Positions 1 through 5,141 of a DNA stretch of 5,143 nucleotides are shown piece after piece (within the stretch, counting starts at the first letter, position 1; each line of letters starts with the position of its first letter). The translations under genes and the position numbers were made by a program. The notes beneath the pieces are model-generated. The model did not search any database. It saw only the letters and a list, made by a program, of their open reading frames with translations, and was not told the origin of the DNA. Source of the DNA: Treponema sp. (GTDB taxonomy: Bacteria > Spirochaetota > Spirochaetia > Treponematales > Treponemataceae). The DNA lies in assembly GCA_016293645.1 (NCBI GenBank), contig JAEDDW010000111.1:1-5143 (forward strand). The letters run 5' to 3'.

Positions 1-1011
1 CTTGTGGCGCTGAACATTACGTCCTGCGTTTGCGGCTCCTGCCTTGAATGCGTTGAAGTCTGCAAGGTCAGCCATGAAAGTTGCGTCCTGCATCTTCATG
101 TCAAAGCGAAGGTCCGGCTTGTCGCTTCCGTAAAGGTCAAAAGCGTCTTCCCAGGCAATGCGGTCAAACTTTGCTGGAAGGTCATAGTTCAATGTAGACT
201 TGAAGATGTGCTGCATCATTCCTTCAGTTGTAGAAAGAACTTCTTCGCGGTTTGTGAAAGAAAGTTCCATATCGATCTGTGTGAATTCAGGCTGACGGTC
301 ACCGCGTGCATCTTCATCGCGGTAGCAGCGTGCAATCTGGAAGTACTTGTCAAATCCGGAAACCATCAGAAGCTGCTTGTAAAGCTGTGGTGACTGTGGG
401 AGCGAGTAGAACTTTCCCGGGTGAACGCGAGAAGGAACAAGGTAGTCGCGAGCTCCTTCCGGCGTAGACTTGATGAAAGTTGGTGTTTCGATTTCAAGGA
501 ATCCCTTTGAAGTCAAATATTCGCGGGTTGCAAATGTTACCTTAGAGCGCAGGATGATGTTCTGCTGCATTGGTTCGCGGCGCAGGTCAAGGTAGCGGTA
601 CTTTAAGCGAAGGTCTTCATTAGGAAGAACGATTGATCCGTCCTTCTGGCGAACTTCTTCGATTGAGAAAGGAAGTTCCTGTGAAGTTGTGAAGATTTCG
701 ATGTCTGTAGCTTCAACTTCGATTTCACCGGTTGCCATGTCCTTGTTTACATCTTTGTCTGCACGTGCAGCAACAACACCTTCAACGGCGATACAATATT
801 CTGATTTAAGAGATGATGCGATTTTCTTTACTTCATCCGAAGCATTGTCTCCAACCATTACCTGTGTGATTCCGTAGCGGTCACGGAGGCGGATGAATAC
901 AAGACCTCCAAGGTCGCGGGTACGGCTAACCCATCCGTTCAAAACTACTTTCTTGCCTACATCGGTCTTGCGAAGATCTCCGCAAGTCACTGTCCTTTTT
1001 GTGTTTTCCAT
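1..1011 (-). CDS. aspS: Aspartyl-tRNA synthetase, N-terminal part (cut by window edge)
   Basis: Class IIb aminoacyl-tRNA synthetase that charges tRNA-Asp with aspartate in the cytoplasm. The 337 visible codons read open to the window edge; bacterial AspRS is usually about 590 residues, so the rest of the catalytic core, the GAD insertion and the C-terminus lie outside. Visible parts: anticodon-binding OB fold (about 15-110, GWVSRTRDLGG at 26-36); the DLRLKYRYLDLRR linker (133-145); motif 1 (FLEIETP, 171-177); the flipping loop STPEGARDY (182-190); SLPQSPQLYKQLLM (203-216); and motif 2 with YRDEDARGDRQPEFTQID (230-247), including the ATP-binding Arg 231. Leu 34 in RDLGG stands where non-discriminating AspRS enzymes commonly have His, so a tRNA-Asp-specific enzyme is inferred. 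The ATG at 1011-1009 has an AGGG Shine-Dalgarno (1026-1023), 11 nt away. It is divergent from the sigma operon and functionally unrelated. Arginine codons are almost all CGC/CGT, as expected for a highly expressed housekeeping gene. Confidence 0.97.
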   Translation of the reverse strand, partial: MENTKRTVTCGDLRKTDVGKKVVLNGWVSRTRDLGGLVFIRLRDRYGITQVMVGDNASDEVKKIASSLKSEYCIAVEGVVAARADKDVNKDMATGEIEVEATDIEIFTTSQELPFSIEEVRQKDGSIVLPNEDLRLKYRYLDLRREPMQQNIILRSKVTFATREYLTSKGFLEIETPTFIKSTPEGARDYLVPSRVHPGKFYSLPQSPQLYKQLLMVSGFDKYFQIARCYRDEDARGDRQPEFTQIDMELSFTNREEVLSTTEGMMQHIFKSTLNYDLPAKFDRIAWEDAFDLYGSDKPDLRFDMKMQDATFMADLADFNAFKAGAANAGRNVQRHK

Positions 1012-1032
1012 AATTTTATTTTCCCTAAAATT

Positions 1033-1061
1033 AAGATAAATATAGATTGTTCAAGTTCGAA
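1033..1061 (-). promoter_or_regulatory. Possible aspS promoter
   Basis: On the minus strand, TTCGAA (1061-1056) and TATCTT (1038-1033) are 17 bp apart and lie just upstream of the aspS ribosome binding site. Both boxes are only partial matches to the sigma-70 consensus. TATATT at 1044-1039 is an alternative -10. A start from the first pair would leave a very short leader. This is a weak call, made because a promoter must lie in this spacer unless aspS is cotranscribed from inside the divergent operon region. Confidence 0.25.
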
Positions 1062-1118
1062 TTCAGCGAATTTACATGCTATTTTATTGTTTTTTCAATT
1101 TTTTCTCAATCAAATAGT

Positions 1119-1124
1119 TATAAT
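1119..1124 (+). promoter_or_regulatory. -10 box of the sigma / anti-sigma / caspase operon
   Basis: TATAAT is an exact match to the housekeeping sigma-70 -10 consensus, about 100 bp upstream of the first ATG of the operon. No good -35 hexamer sits 16-18 bp upstream; that stretch is a T-rich tract (about 1088-1105), with TTCAAT at 1094-1099 at a 19-bp spacing. Transcription would begin near 1131 and give a leader of about 90 nt that includes the inverted repeat at 1173-1199. An additional ECF-type autoregulated promoter is expected for such operons, but I could not recognise one. Confidence 0.45.
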
Positions 1125-1172
1125 GATGAAAAGTGAAAGAAATGAATTTGTGATGAATTTCAAGAAAACAAG

Positions 1173-1199
1173 TGACACTTTATGATGGATTGAGTGTCA
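1173..1199 (+). repeat. 7-bp perfect inverted repeat in operon leader (operator or hairpin)
   Basis: TGACACT (1173-1179) and AGTGTCA (1193-1199) are exact reverse complements separated by 13 bp. The left arm is also the core of a smaller odd palindrome, AGTGACACT (1171-1179). Arm centres are 20 bp apart, close to two helical turns, which suits a dimeric regulator. In RNA the same arms could form a hairpin ending 11 nt before the ribosome binding site of the sigma gene. Either role is inference; the repeat itself is read directly. Confidence 0.45.
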
Positions 1200-1210
1200 T
1201 ATATTATGAC

Positions 1211-1214
1211 GGAG
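1211..1214 (+). promoter_or_regulatory. Ribosome binding site that fixes the sigma factor start
   Basis: GGAG lies 8 nt before the ATG at 1223. The in-frame GTG at 1172 has no Shine-Dalgarno-like sequence nearby and would run translation through the inverted repeat, so the ATG at 1223 is preferred. Confidence 0.8.
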
Positions 1215-1222
1215 TTAAAAAG

Positions 1223-1714
1223 ATGGATACAATAACAGATCGTGACTTCGGTGAGCTCTATCAAAAATACGGTCCAATGGTTTTGCGCCGCTGCCGTTTT
1301 TTACTGAACGATGAAGACATGGCTTTGGATGCGATGCAGGATGTTTTTCTGAAGATCATGGAAAACAACTACAGGATCAAGGACATGTGCTCAAGCCTTT
1401 TTTATGTTACGGCAACGAGAATCTGCCTCAACATGATAAGGGCCAGAAAAATCCGCACGGGACCTGATTTTGATGCAATAGCAGAGATGATGGTTGATGA
1501 GTTTTCTGAAATCGAAGCTGAGAAAATAGAAGCAAGGGATGTCCTTGAAAAACTTTTTTCCAGCAGGGATTCAAAGGATTCGTTGATCGCGACACTGCAT
1601 TTTGTTGACGGTCTTACCCTTGAAGAAACTGCTGAACAGATCGGCATGTCGGTTTCCGGGGTAAGAAAAAGAATTTCAGAACTGAAGAAGTTTTCAGCTT
1701 CAATGAACATATAG
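1223..1714 (+). CDS. ECF-type RNA polymerase sigma factor
   Basis: A 163-residue sigma-70 family factor that would direct RNA polymerase to a dedicated promoter set. It has only the two domains typical of ECF (group IV) factors. The sigma-2 domain is at about 8-78: FGELYQKYGPMVLRRCRFLL is followed by the core-binding helix DEDMALDAMQDVFLKIME (30-47) and SLFYVTATRICLNMIRARK (58-76). The sigma-4 domain is at about 105-157, with helix-turn-helix LTLEETAEQIGMSVSGVRKR (131-150). There is an acidic linker between the domains and no C-terminal extension. An upstream in-frame GTG (1172) would add 17 residues ahead of the sigma-2 domain with no ribosome binding site, so it is not used here. The stop codon TAG overlaps the Shine-Dalgarno of the next gene, implying coupled expression with the membrane protein, its likely inhibitor. 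The sigma subgroup cannot be told by eye. The family call is firm; the regulon is unknown. Confidence 0.92.
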   Translation: MDTITDRDFGELYQKYGPMVLRRCRFLLNDEDMALDAMQDVFLKIMENNYRIKDMCSSLFYVTATRICLNMIRARKIRTGPDFDAIAEMMVDEFSEIEAEKIEARDVLEKLFSSRDSKDSLIATLHFVDGLTLEETAEQIGMSVSGVRKRISELKKFSASMNI

Positions 1715-1722
1715 GAGTTACC

Positions 1723-2484
1723 ATGATTCCACAGTTGCTTTTGGAAGAAATCAATCTTGGTGAAAAAAAAGCCCAGGATTACTATGACAGATACGGAAAG
1801 GAAGAACTTGAAAAGGCTCTTGCAGATTTAAGAAAATCAGATGAAGAAATATTTGCATCTTATCCGCTGAAAGAAATGCAGCAAAAAATTGAAGACAGGA
1901 CTTCCGTGAAAGAAACAAAAAATGTTTTGAAATTCAGGTCGCTTCGTACATGGACAATGTCTGCGGCTGCAGTTCTTGCGATTGCTTTCTGCGTACCTTT
2001 TATGTATAACGGATTGAAGGAAAAACAGGATCCGGCAGGAATAAGGCTCAAGGGAGAAAATTCTTCCCATAATCAGCTCATGCTTTACAAGAAAGCAGGT
2101 TCTGAAATTCTTAAGCTTTCAAGTGGTGATAAAGCGATGGAAAATGATGTGATTCAGATCACTTATGTTCCAGGTAACAAGAACTACGGTGTGATTTTCA
2201 GTTTTGACGGAAACGGAAACATCACAAGGCATTTTCCGGATGACAGCTGGACTGCGGAAAAACTTGAAAAGACAGGTGAAGAAGTTCCGCTTTCATTCTC
2301 ATATGAATTGGATGATGCGCCTGAATATGAGTGTTTCATCTTCGTGGCATCAAAGGAAGAATTCCGTCTGGAAGAAATTGAAAAGGCTGCAGACGGAAAA
2401 AAACCGATCCGTTATGATTATCTCAAGAGCGGAAAATATTTTCCTAAAGGCTCGGAAGCTTCGGTCTTTATCCTTGAAAAATAA
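1723..2484 (+). CDS. Single-pass membrane anti-sigma factor candidate with DUF4384-like outer domain
   Basis: A 253-residue protein beginning 8 bp after the sigma gene; AGGAG at 1713-1717 overlaps the sigma stop codon, so the two are probably translationally coupled. Residues 1-74 are charged and helical (YYDRYGKEELEKALADLRKS at 20-39, then a proline and EMQQKIEDR). This resembles the cytoplasmic arm of non-zinc anti-sigma factors; the HxxxCxxC zinc motif is absent. One membrane helix spans about 75-97 (WTMSAAAVLAIAFCVPFMY), preceded by RSLR, so the N-terminus should be inside. The outer part (about 110-215) reads like the DUF4384 fold, with GDKAMENDVIQITYVPG, YGVIFSFDGNGNITRHFPDD, EEVPLSFSYELDD and ECFIFVASKEEF. 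In my recollection this fold is often associated with bacterial caspase-like proteins, and one follows here. Role as sigma inhibitor and sensor is inferred from position and topology; the ligand is unknown. Confidence 0.75.
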   Translation: MIPQLLLEEINLGEKKAQDYYDRYGKEELEKALADLRKSDEEIFASYPLKEMQQKIEDRTSVKETKNVLKFRSLRTWTMSAAAVLAIAFCVPFMYNGLKEKQDPAGIRLKGENSSHNQLMLYKKAGSEILKLSSGDKAMENDVIQITYVPGNKNYGVIFSFDGNGNITRHFPDDSWTAEKLEKTGEEVPLSFSYELDDAPEYECFIFVASKEEFRLEEIEKAADGKKPIRYDYLKSGKYFPKGSEASVFILEK

Positions 2485-2498
2485 AGTTTTAATCCAGT

Positions 2499-2502
2499 GG
2501 AG
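2499..2502 (+). promoter_or_regulatory. Ribosome binding site that fixes the caspase-like protein start
   Basis: GGAG lies 6 nt before the ATG at 2509. An in-frame GTG at 2497 overlaps this Shine-Dalgarno and has none of its own, so it should not be taken as the start. Starting at 2509 also gives a clean signal peptide beginning MKKSYMKF. Confidence 0.8.
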
Positions 2503-2508
2503 ACAACC

Positions 2509-4824
2509 ATGAAAAAGAGTTACATGAAATTTTTGATTATGACAGCAGTGGCCATCTTTTTTTCGGGAAATATTTTTGCCGCAGAAAACAAAGCCGATGC
2601 TGCTTCTGTTGAAAGATATGCGATCTACATCGGTTCAAACATAGGCGGGAACAACAGACAGCTTCTTTACGCCGGAACAGATGCCATGGCCTTCCAGAAT
2701 ACCATGGCCGACATTGGCGGAATCAGAAAATCAAACAGCGTTCTTCTGCTTGATCCTGCAAAGGATGATGTGGATGAGGCAATGGAATATATTTCCCAGC
2801 TGATCGTGAAAAATAAATTCAATGCAAAGAGATCTGAATTTGTTTTCTATTATTCAGGACATTCGGATGAAAACGCCCTGCTTCTTGGAAACAATACCTA
2901 TGACTATTCTTCGCTGAAGGCTGCCATCACAAAGGTTCCAAGCGATGTCCATGTCGTAATTCTTGATTCCTGCTATTCCGGAAATTTCATCCGCACAAAA
3001 GGTGGTCAGAAGCAGAAGCCTTTCCTTGTTGATGATTCGTCGGTGATCAAGGGACATGCCTACCTTTCATCAAGTTCCTCGCAGGAGTCTTCCCAGGAAT
3101 CCGATGAAATAGGTTCGTCGTTTTTTACCAATGCGATGATCACAGGATTGAAGGGAGCTGCCGACAGTTCCGGCGACAAGAAAGTTACCTTGAACGAATT
3201 GTATTCCTATGCGTTCAGTGAGACTCTTTCCAGAACGGAAAACAGTTCCGCAGGTCCGCAGCATCCCAACTACAACATCACTCTCGTAGGTTCCGGCGAC
3301 CTTGTTCTTTCGGACATTTCAGGTTCAGACTGCATTCTTACACTTTCAAAGGAACTTAACGGCCGTGTAATAATCAGGGATAAAAATGAAAAGCTTATAT
3401 CTGAAATCAGCAAGACTCAGGCGGCTCCCGTATATCTTGCAATGGAAGAAGGGCAGTATGGAGTTACCGTGATTTCAGAGAAGGTTACCTTGCAGGGAAG
3501 TTTTGAACTTGGTGCAAAGAAAAACTACGTCCTTAGCAACAGCAATCTTTCCCCGGTTGCAAGAACAGCAAACAGATTCCGCGGTGAAGAACCAAAAGAA
3601 AAAGCTGAACCAGAGAATGCGGCTGTTCATGACAGTGAAAATGCAATGTTCGTTCCATTTGTGTTCTCATTTTTTGACAATGAATTCTACAGGAATACAG
3701 GTAAAGATATCGTCACCAATTTTGCTCTTGGACTTTTCCGCTCAGAAGTTTATCAGACTGATGGCGTGATGCTTTCTTTCATCGCAAACCAGACCAAGGT
3801 TCTCAATGGTGCGCAGTTTGCCTACATCTTTAACATTGCTGATGAAGTGTATGGCGCACAGTTTGCCGGAATCTTCAATCATGCAAAGGACGTGGAAGGT
3901 GTACAGGCAGCCGGAATCTTCAGCCATGCGGAAAATGTGAAAGGAGTGCAGGCTTCCGGATGGGTGAATATTGCCGATGATGTCAGATACTGTCAGGCTG
4001 CAGGACTTGTAAATGTTGCGTCCGGAAAAATTACGGGAGTTCAGGGGGCTGGTCTCATCAACTATGCGGGAAATGTTGACGGTGTTCAGGGAAGTGGTAT
4101 TGGAAATGTAAGTCTTTCTGATGTAGATGGTGTACAGGGTGCAGGAATCTTCAACATTGCACGGGGAAATATCGATGGTGTTCAGGGATCAGGAATTTTC
4201 AATGTTGCAGTTGGCAAAGTAGATGGTCTGCAGGCTTCTCCCATTGCAAACTATGCGCGTCATGTGGATGGTGCCCAGATAGGTCTTGTGAATATCTGTT
4301 CAGGTGATGTTGAAGGACTTCAGTTTGGATTGATAAATTTTTCGCGAAACGGAATCTTTGAATTTGGAATGTCCTATACGACAGAGAACAATATGCGCTT
4401 TACATTGACGTCAGGCAACAAGCATATTTATTCTGTCATCGGCTGCCAGACGGAAGTAGGCTACATGACTTCAAATTCCGATTCAGATGATAAATATGCG
4501 GAGATAATTTTTGGACTTGGTACAAGACTTGAAGCTGGCATGTTCAACTTTGATTTTGAAGCCTATGGAAATGAGTTTCTTTCAAAAGACGAAAGTAAAG
4601 AAAACAAGATAAAATCTGAATACTATCCTTCCGCAAGATTTGCGGTTGGTTTAAATCCTGCAAAGCATATCCAGATTTTTGCAGGTGCCATGGCTTCCTT
4701 TGAGTTTGATGGAAACAGGGATGCCTTTGCAGGAAAGAAAAATCATTTCACGGTTGAACTTTCCGATCATGATGTGAAGATGCATCCTGAATTTGAACTT
4801 GGTGTGAAATTCGTTCTGCACTGA
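2509..4824 (+). CDS. Exported caspase-family (C14, orthocaspase-like) protein with surface repeats
   Basis: A 771-residue exported cysteine-peptidase candidate with several domains. Residues 1-24 form a Sec signal peptide (lysines, hydrophobic core, cleavage near IFA-AE); there is no lipobox cysteine. The caspase p20-like domain is at about 34-260: YAIYIGSN opening, catalytic His 118 in YYSGH, catalytic Cys 155 in ILDSCYSG, then the Ser-rich loop HAYLSSSSSQESSQES and GSSFFTNAMITGLKGAAD. Asp 153, two residues before the Cys, matches the acidic S1 pocket of metacaspases and orthocaspases, which favour Arg or Lys at P1; this specificity is inferred. A beta-rich domain follows (about 262-345, DLVLSDI...GQYGVTV), then a charged linker (358-375). 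Next come VPFVFSFFDNEF...GVMLSF, about twelve 15-16-residue repeats (434-614) resembling those I recall as LA_2272-type surface repeats, and a C-terminus of alternating strands (615-771) ending KFVLH, possibly outer-membrane associated. Last gene of the operon, 24 bp after the anti-sigma gene. The dyad looks intact; substrate and biological role are unknown. Confidence 0.87.
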   Translation: MKKSYMKFLIMTAVAIFFSGNIFAAENKADAASVERYAIYIGSNIGGNNRQLLYAGTDAMAFQNTMADIGGIRKSNSVLLLDPAKDDVDEAMEYISQLIVKNKFNAKRSEFVFYYSGHSDENALLLGNNTYDYSSLKAAITKVPSDVHVVILDSCYSGNFIRTKGGQKQKPFLVDDSSVIKGHAYLSSSSSQESSQESDEIGSSFFTNAMITGLKGAADSSGDKKVTLNELYSYAFSETLSRTENSSAGPQHPNYNITLVGSGDLVLSDISGSDCILTLSKELNGRVIIRDKNEKLISEISKTQAAPVYLAMEEGQYGVTVISEKVTLQGSFELGAKKNYVLSNSNLSPVARTANRFRGEEPKEKAEPENAAVHDSENAMFVPFVFSFFDNEFYRNTGKDIVTNFALGLFRSEVYQTDGVMLSFIANQTKVLNGAQFAYIFNIADEVYGAQFAGIFNHAKDVEGVQAAGIFSHAENVKGVQASGWVNIADDVRYCQAAGLVNVASGKITGVQGAGLINYAGNVDGVQGSGIGNVSLSDVDGVQGAGIFNIARGNIDGVQGSGIFNVAVGKVDGLQASPIANYARHVDGAQIGLVNICSGDVEGLQFGLINFSRNGIFEFGMSYTTENNMRFTLTSGNKHIYSVIGCQTEVGYMTSNSDSDDKYAEIIFGLGTRLEAGMFNFDFEAYGNEFLSKDESKENKIKSEYYPSARFAVGLNPAKHIQIFAGAMASFEFDGNRDAFAGKKNHFTVELSDHDVKMHPEFELGVKFVLH
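3808..4350 (+). repeat. Tandem array of about twelve 15-16-residue repeats within the caspase-like gene
   Basis: The consensus is roughly G-[VA]-Q-x-[AS]-G-[IL]-[FV]-N-[IHVY]-A-x-x-[VI]-[DEK]. Units start at residues 434, 449, 464, 479, 494, 510, 525, 541, 557, 573, 588 and 603; the last is partial. Units 1-4, 6, 10 and 11 are 15 residues; units 5 and 7-9 are 16. Unit 5 begins YCQ instead of GVQ. The regular small/hydrophobic/Asn pattern fits a stacked beta-solenoid-like or beta-hairpin structure; the fold is inferred. At DNA level GATGGTGT[TA]CAGGG recurs at units 7, 8 and 9, pointing to fairly recent duplication of the middle units. Confidence 0.9.
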
Positions 4825-4874
4825 TATTTAGTGTCTGGTTTCAAAAAAAGCACAGTCCATGGATTTTTATGAAG

Positions 4875-4920
4875 TGCACCCCTAAAGTTGGACAAATAAA
4901 GTTCAATTTCAGGAGGTGCA
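4875..4920. mobile_element. Possible remnant or miniature derivative of an IS3-family element
   Basis: The left arm, TGCACCCCTAAAGTTGGAC, strongly resembles the terminal inverted repeats I remember for IS3-family (IS150-like) insertion sequences. The right arm is an imperfect inverted copy: on the minus strand it reads TGCACCTCCTGAAATTGAAC. Only 46 bp separate the outer ends and no transposase sequence is present. It could be a MITE-like relic or a solo pair of ends left after internal deletion. No target-site duplication is evident. The same bases serve as the probable terminator stem, so the mobile origin is only a suggestion. Confidence 0.35.
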
Positions 4921-4926
4921 TTTTTT
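4875..4926 (+). terminator. Probable Rho-independent terminator of the operon
   Basis: A long interrupted stem is followed by six T's (4921-4926). Outer arms TGCACC (4875-4880) and GGTGCA (4915-4920) pair perfectly. CCT/AGG, AAA/TTT and TTGGAC/GTTCAA (one G-U pair) continue the stem with single-base bulges around a 7-nt AAATAAA loop. It lies about 50 bp after the caspase-like gene's stop codon, in the right place to end the operon transcript. The stem is less compact and less GC-rich than a classical terminator, so efficiency is uncertain. Confidence 0.6.
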
Positions 4927-4930
4927 ATTG

Positions 4931-4949
4931 AGCAGCACACAGAGCTGCT
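4931..4949. repeat. Small 6-bp inverted repeat
   Basis: AGCAGC (4931-4936) and GCTGCT (4944-4949) pair across a 7-nt loop, directly after the T run of the terminator. There is no T run of its own. It may be a second weak hairpin; its function is unknown. Confidence 0.35.
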
Positions 4950-4963
4950 GAAATAAAAGCAAT

Positions 4964-5038
4964 CTCGCTGAAAGAGTAGCAGATGAGATAGAAGAAGGCT
5001 CGTTGAAAGAGAAGCAGGCTCGCTGAGCGGAGTCGAAG
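4964..5038. repeat. Degenerate direct repeats (19-bp unit)
   Basis: CTCGCTGAAAGAGTAGCAG (4964-4982) recurs as CTCGTTGAAAGAGAAGCAG (4999-5017), 17 of 19 identical, at a spacing of 35 bp. A third, more diverged copy starts 20 bp later as CTCGCTGAGCGGAG (5019-5032). Irregular spacing and only three copies argue against a CRISPR array. Confidence 0.6.
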
Positions 5039-5078
5039 TGAGCTATTTTAACTTACGCAGCCCCTTCGACAAGCTCAG
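5023..5078. repeat. Long imperfect inverted repeat, dispersed-repeat type
   Basis: CTGAGCGGAGTCGAAG (5023-5038) faces CTTCGACAAGCTCAG (5064-5078), whose reverse complement is CTGAGCTTGTCGAAG. The arms match except for the central GGA/TT, separated by 25 bp. CTGAGC...GTCGAAG motifs of this sort are familiar to me as dispersed intergenic repeats in several bacterial phyla, which is memory and not a search. It may be a REP-like element or stable RNA hairpin. Confidence 0.6.
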
Positions 5079-5083
5079 GGATC

Positions 5084-5141
5084 CTTGGGCGAAAGCGTTT
5101 GCTCCCTAGATGCCGATGGCTGTATTAACTTTCGCCCCAAG
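5084..5141. repeat. Inverted repeat with 12-13-bp arms at window end
   Basis: CTTGGGCGAAAG (5084-5095) and CTTTCGCCCCAAG (5129-5141) are reverse complements except for one extra C in the right arm, separated by 33 bp. It begins only 5 bp after the preceding inverted repeat, so the two may belong to one larger composite repeat that could continue beyond the window. No T run follows within the window, so a terminator role cannot be judged. Confidence 0.6.

Noticed and set aside
4..393. 129-codon open frame on the plus strand
   Set aside because: It runs antisense to aspS, whose protein is clearly conserved in this stretch. The Cys/Val-rich translation resembles nothing, and there is no ribosome binding site.
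689..877. 62-codon open frame on the plus strand
   Set aside because: Antisense to the OB-fold part of aspS; Ser/Thr-rich shadow translation with no independent signals.
1172..1222. Longer sigma factor starting at GTG 1172
   Set aside because: There is no Shine-Dalgarno before it, it reads through the inverted repeat, and the ATG at 1223 has GGAG at an 8-nt spacing. The added residues fall before the sigma-2 domain.
1402..1710. 102-codon open frame on the minus strand
   Set aside because: Shadow of the sigma factor gene; no start signals and no recognisable domain.
2497..2508. GTG start for the caspase-like gene
   Set aside because: The GTG overlaps the Shine-Dalgarno GGAG that serves the ATG at 2509, and starting there would put METT before a normal signal peptide.
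2204..2512. 102-codon plus-strand frame bridging the anti-sigma and caspase genes
   Set aside because: Overlaps the anti-sigma gene in another frame; Arg/Lys/Trp-rich translation is typical of a shifted frame.
3808..4350. Pentapeptide-repeat protein
   Set aside because: The period is 15-16 residues with G-V-Q and G-I-x-N anchors, not the A(D/N)LXX five-residue pattern.
4825..4874. Terminator immediately after the caspase-like gene (around TCCATGGATTTTT)
   Set aside because: The stem would be a short self-complementary octamer with no room for a loop; the palindrome at 4875-4920 with its T run is a better candidate.
4964..5038. CRISPR array
   Set aside because: Only two good copies and one diverged copy, with spacings of 35 and 20 bp, too short and uneven; no cas genes in the window.
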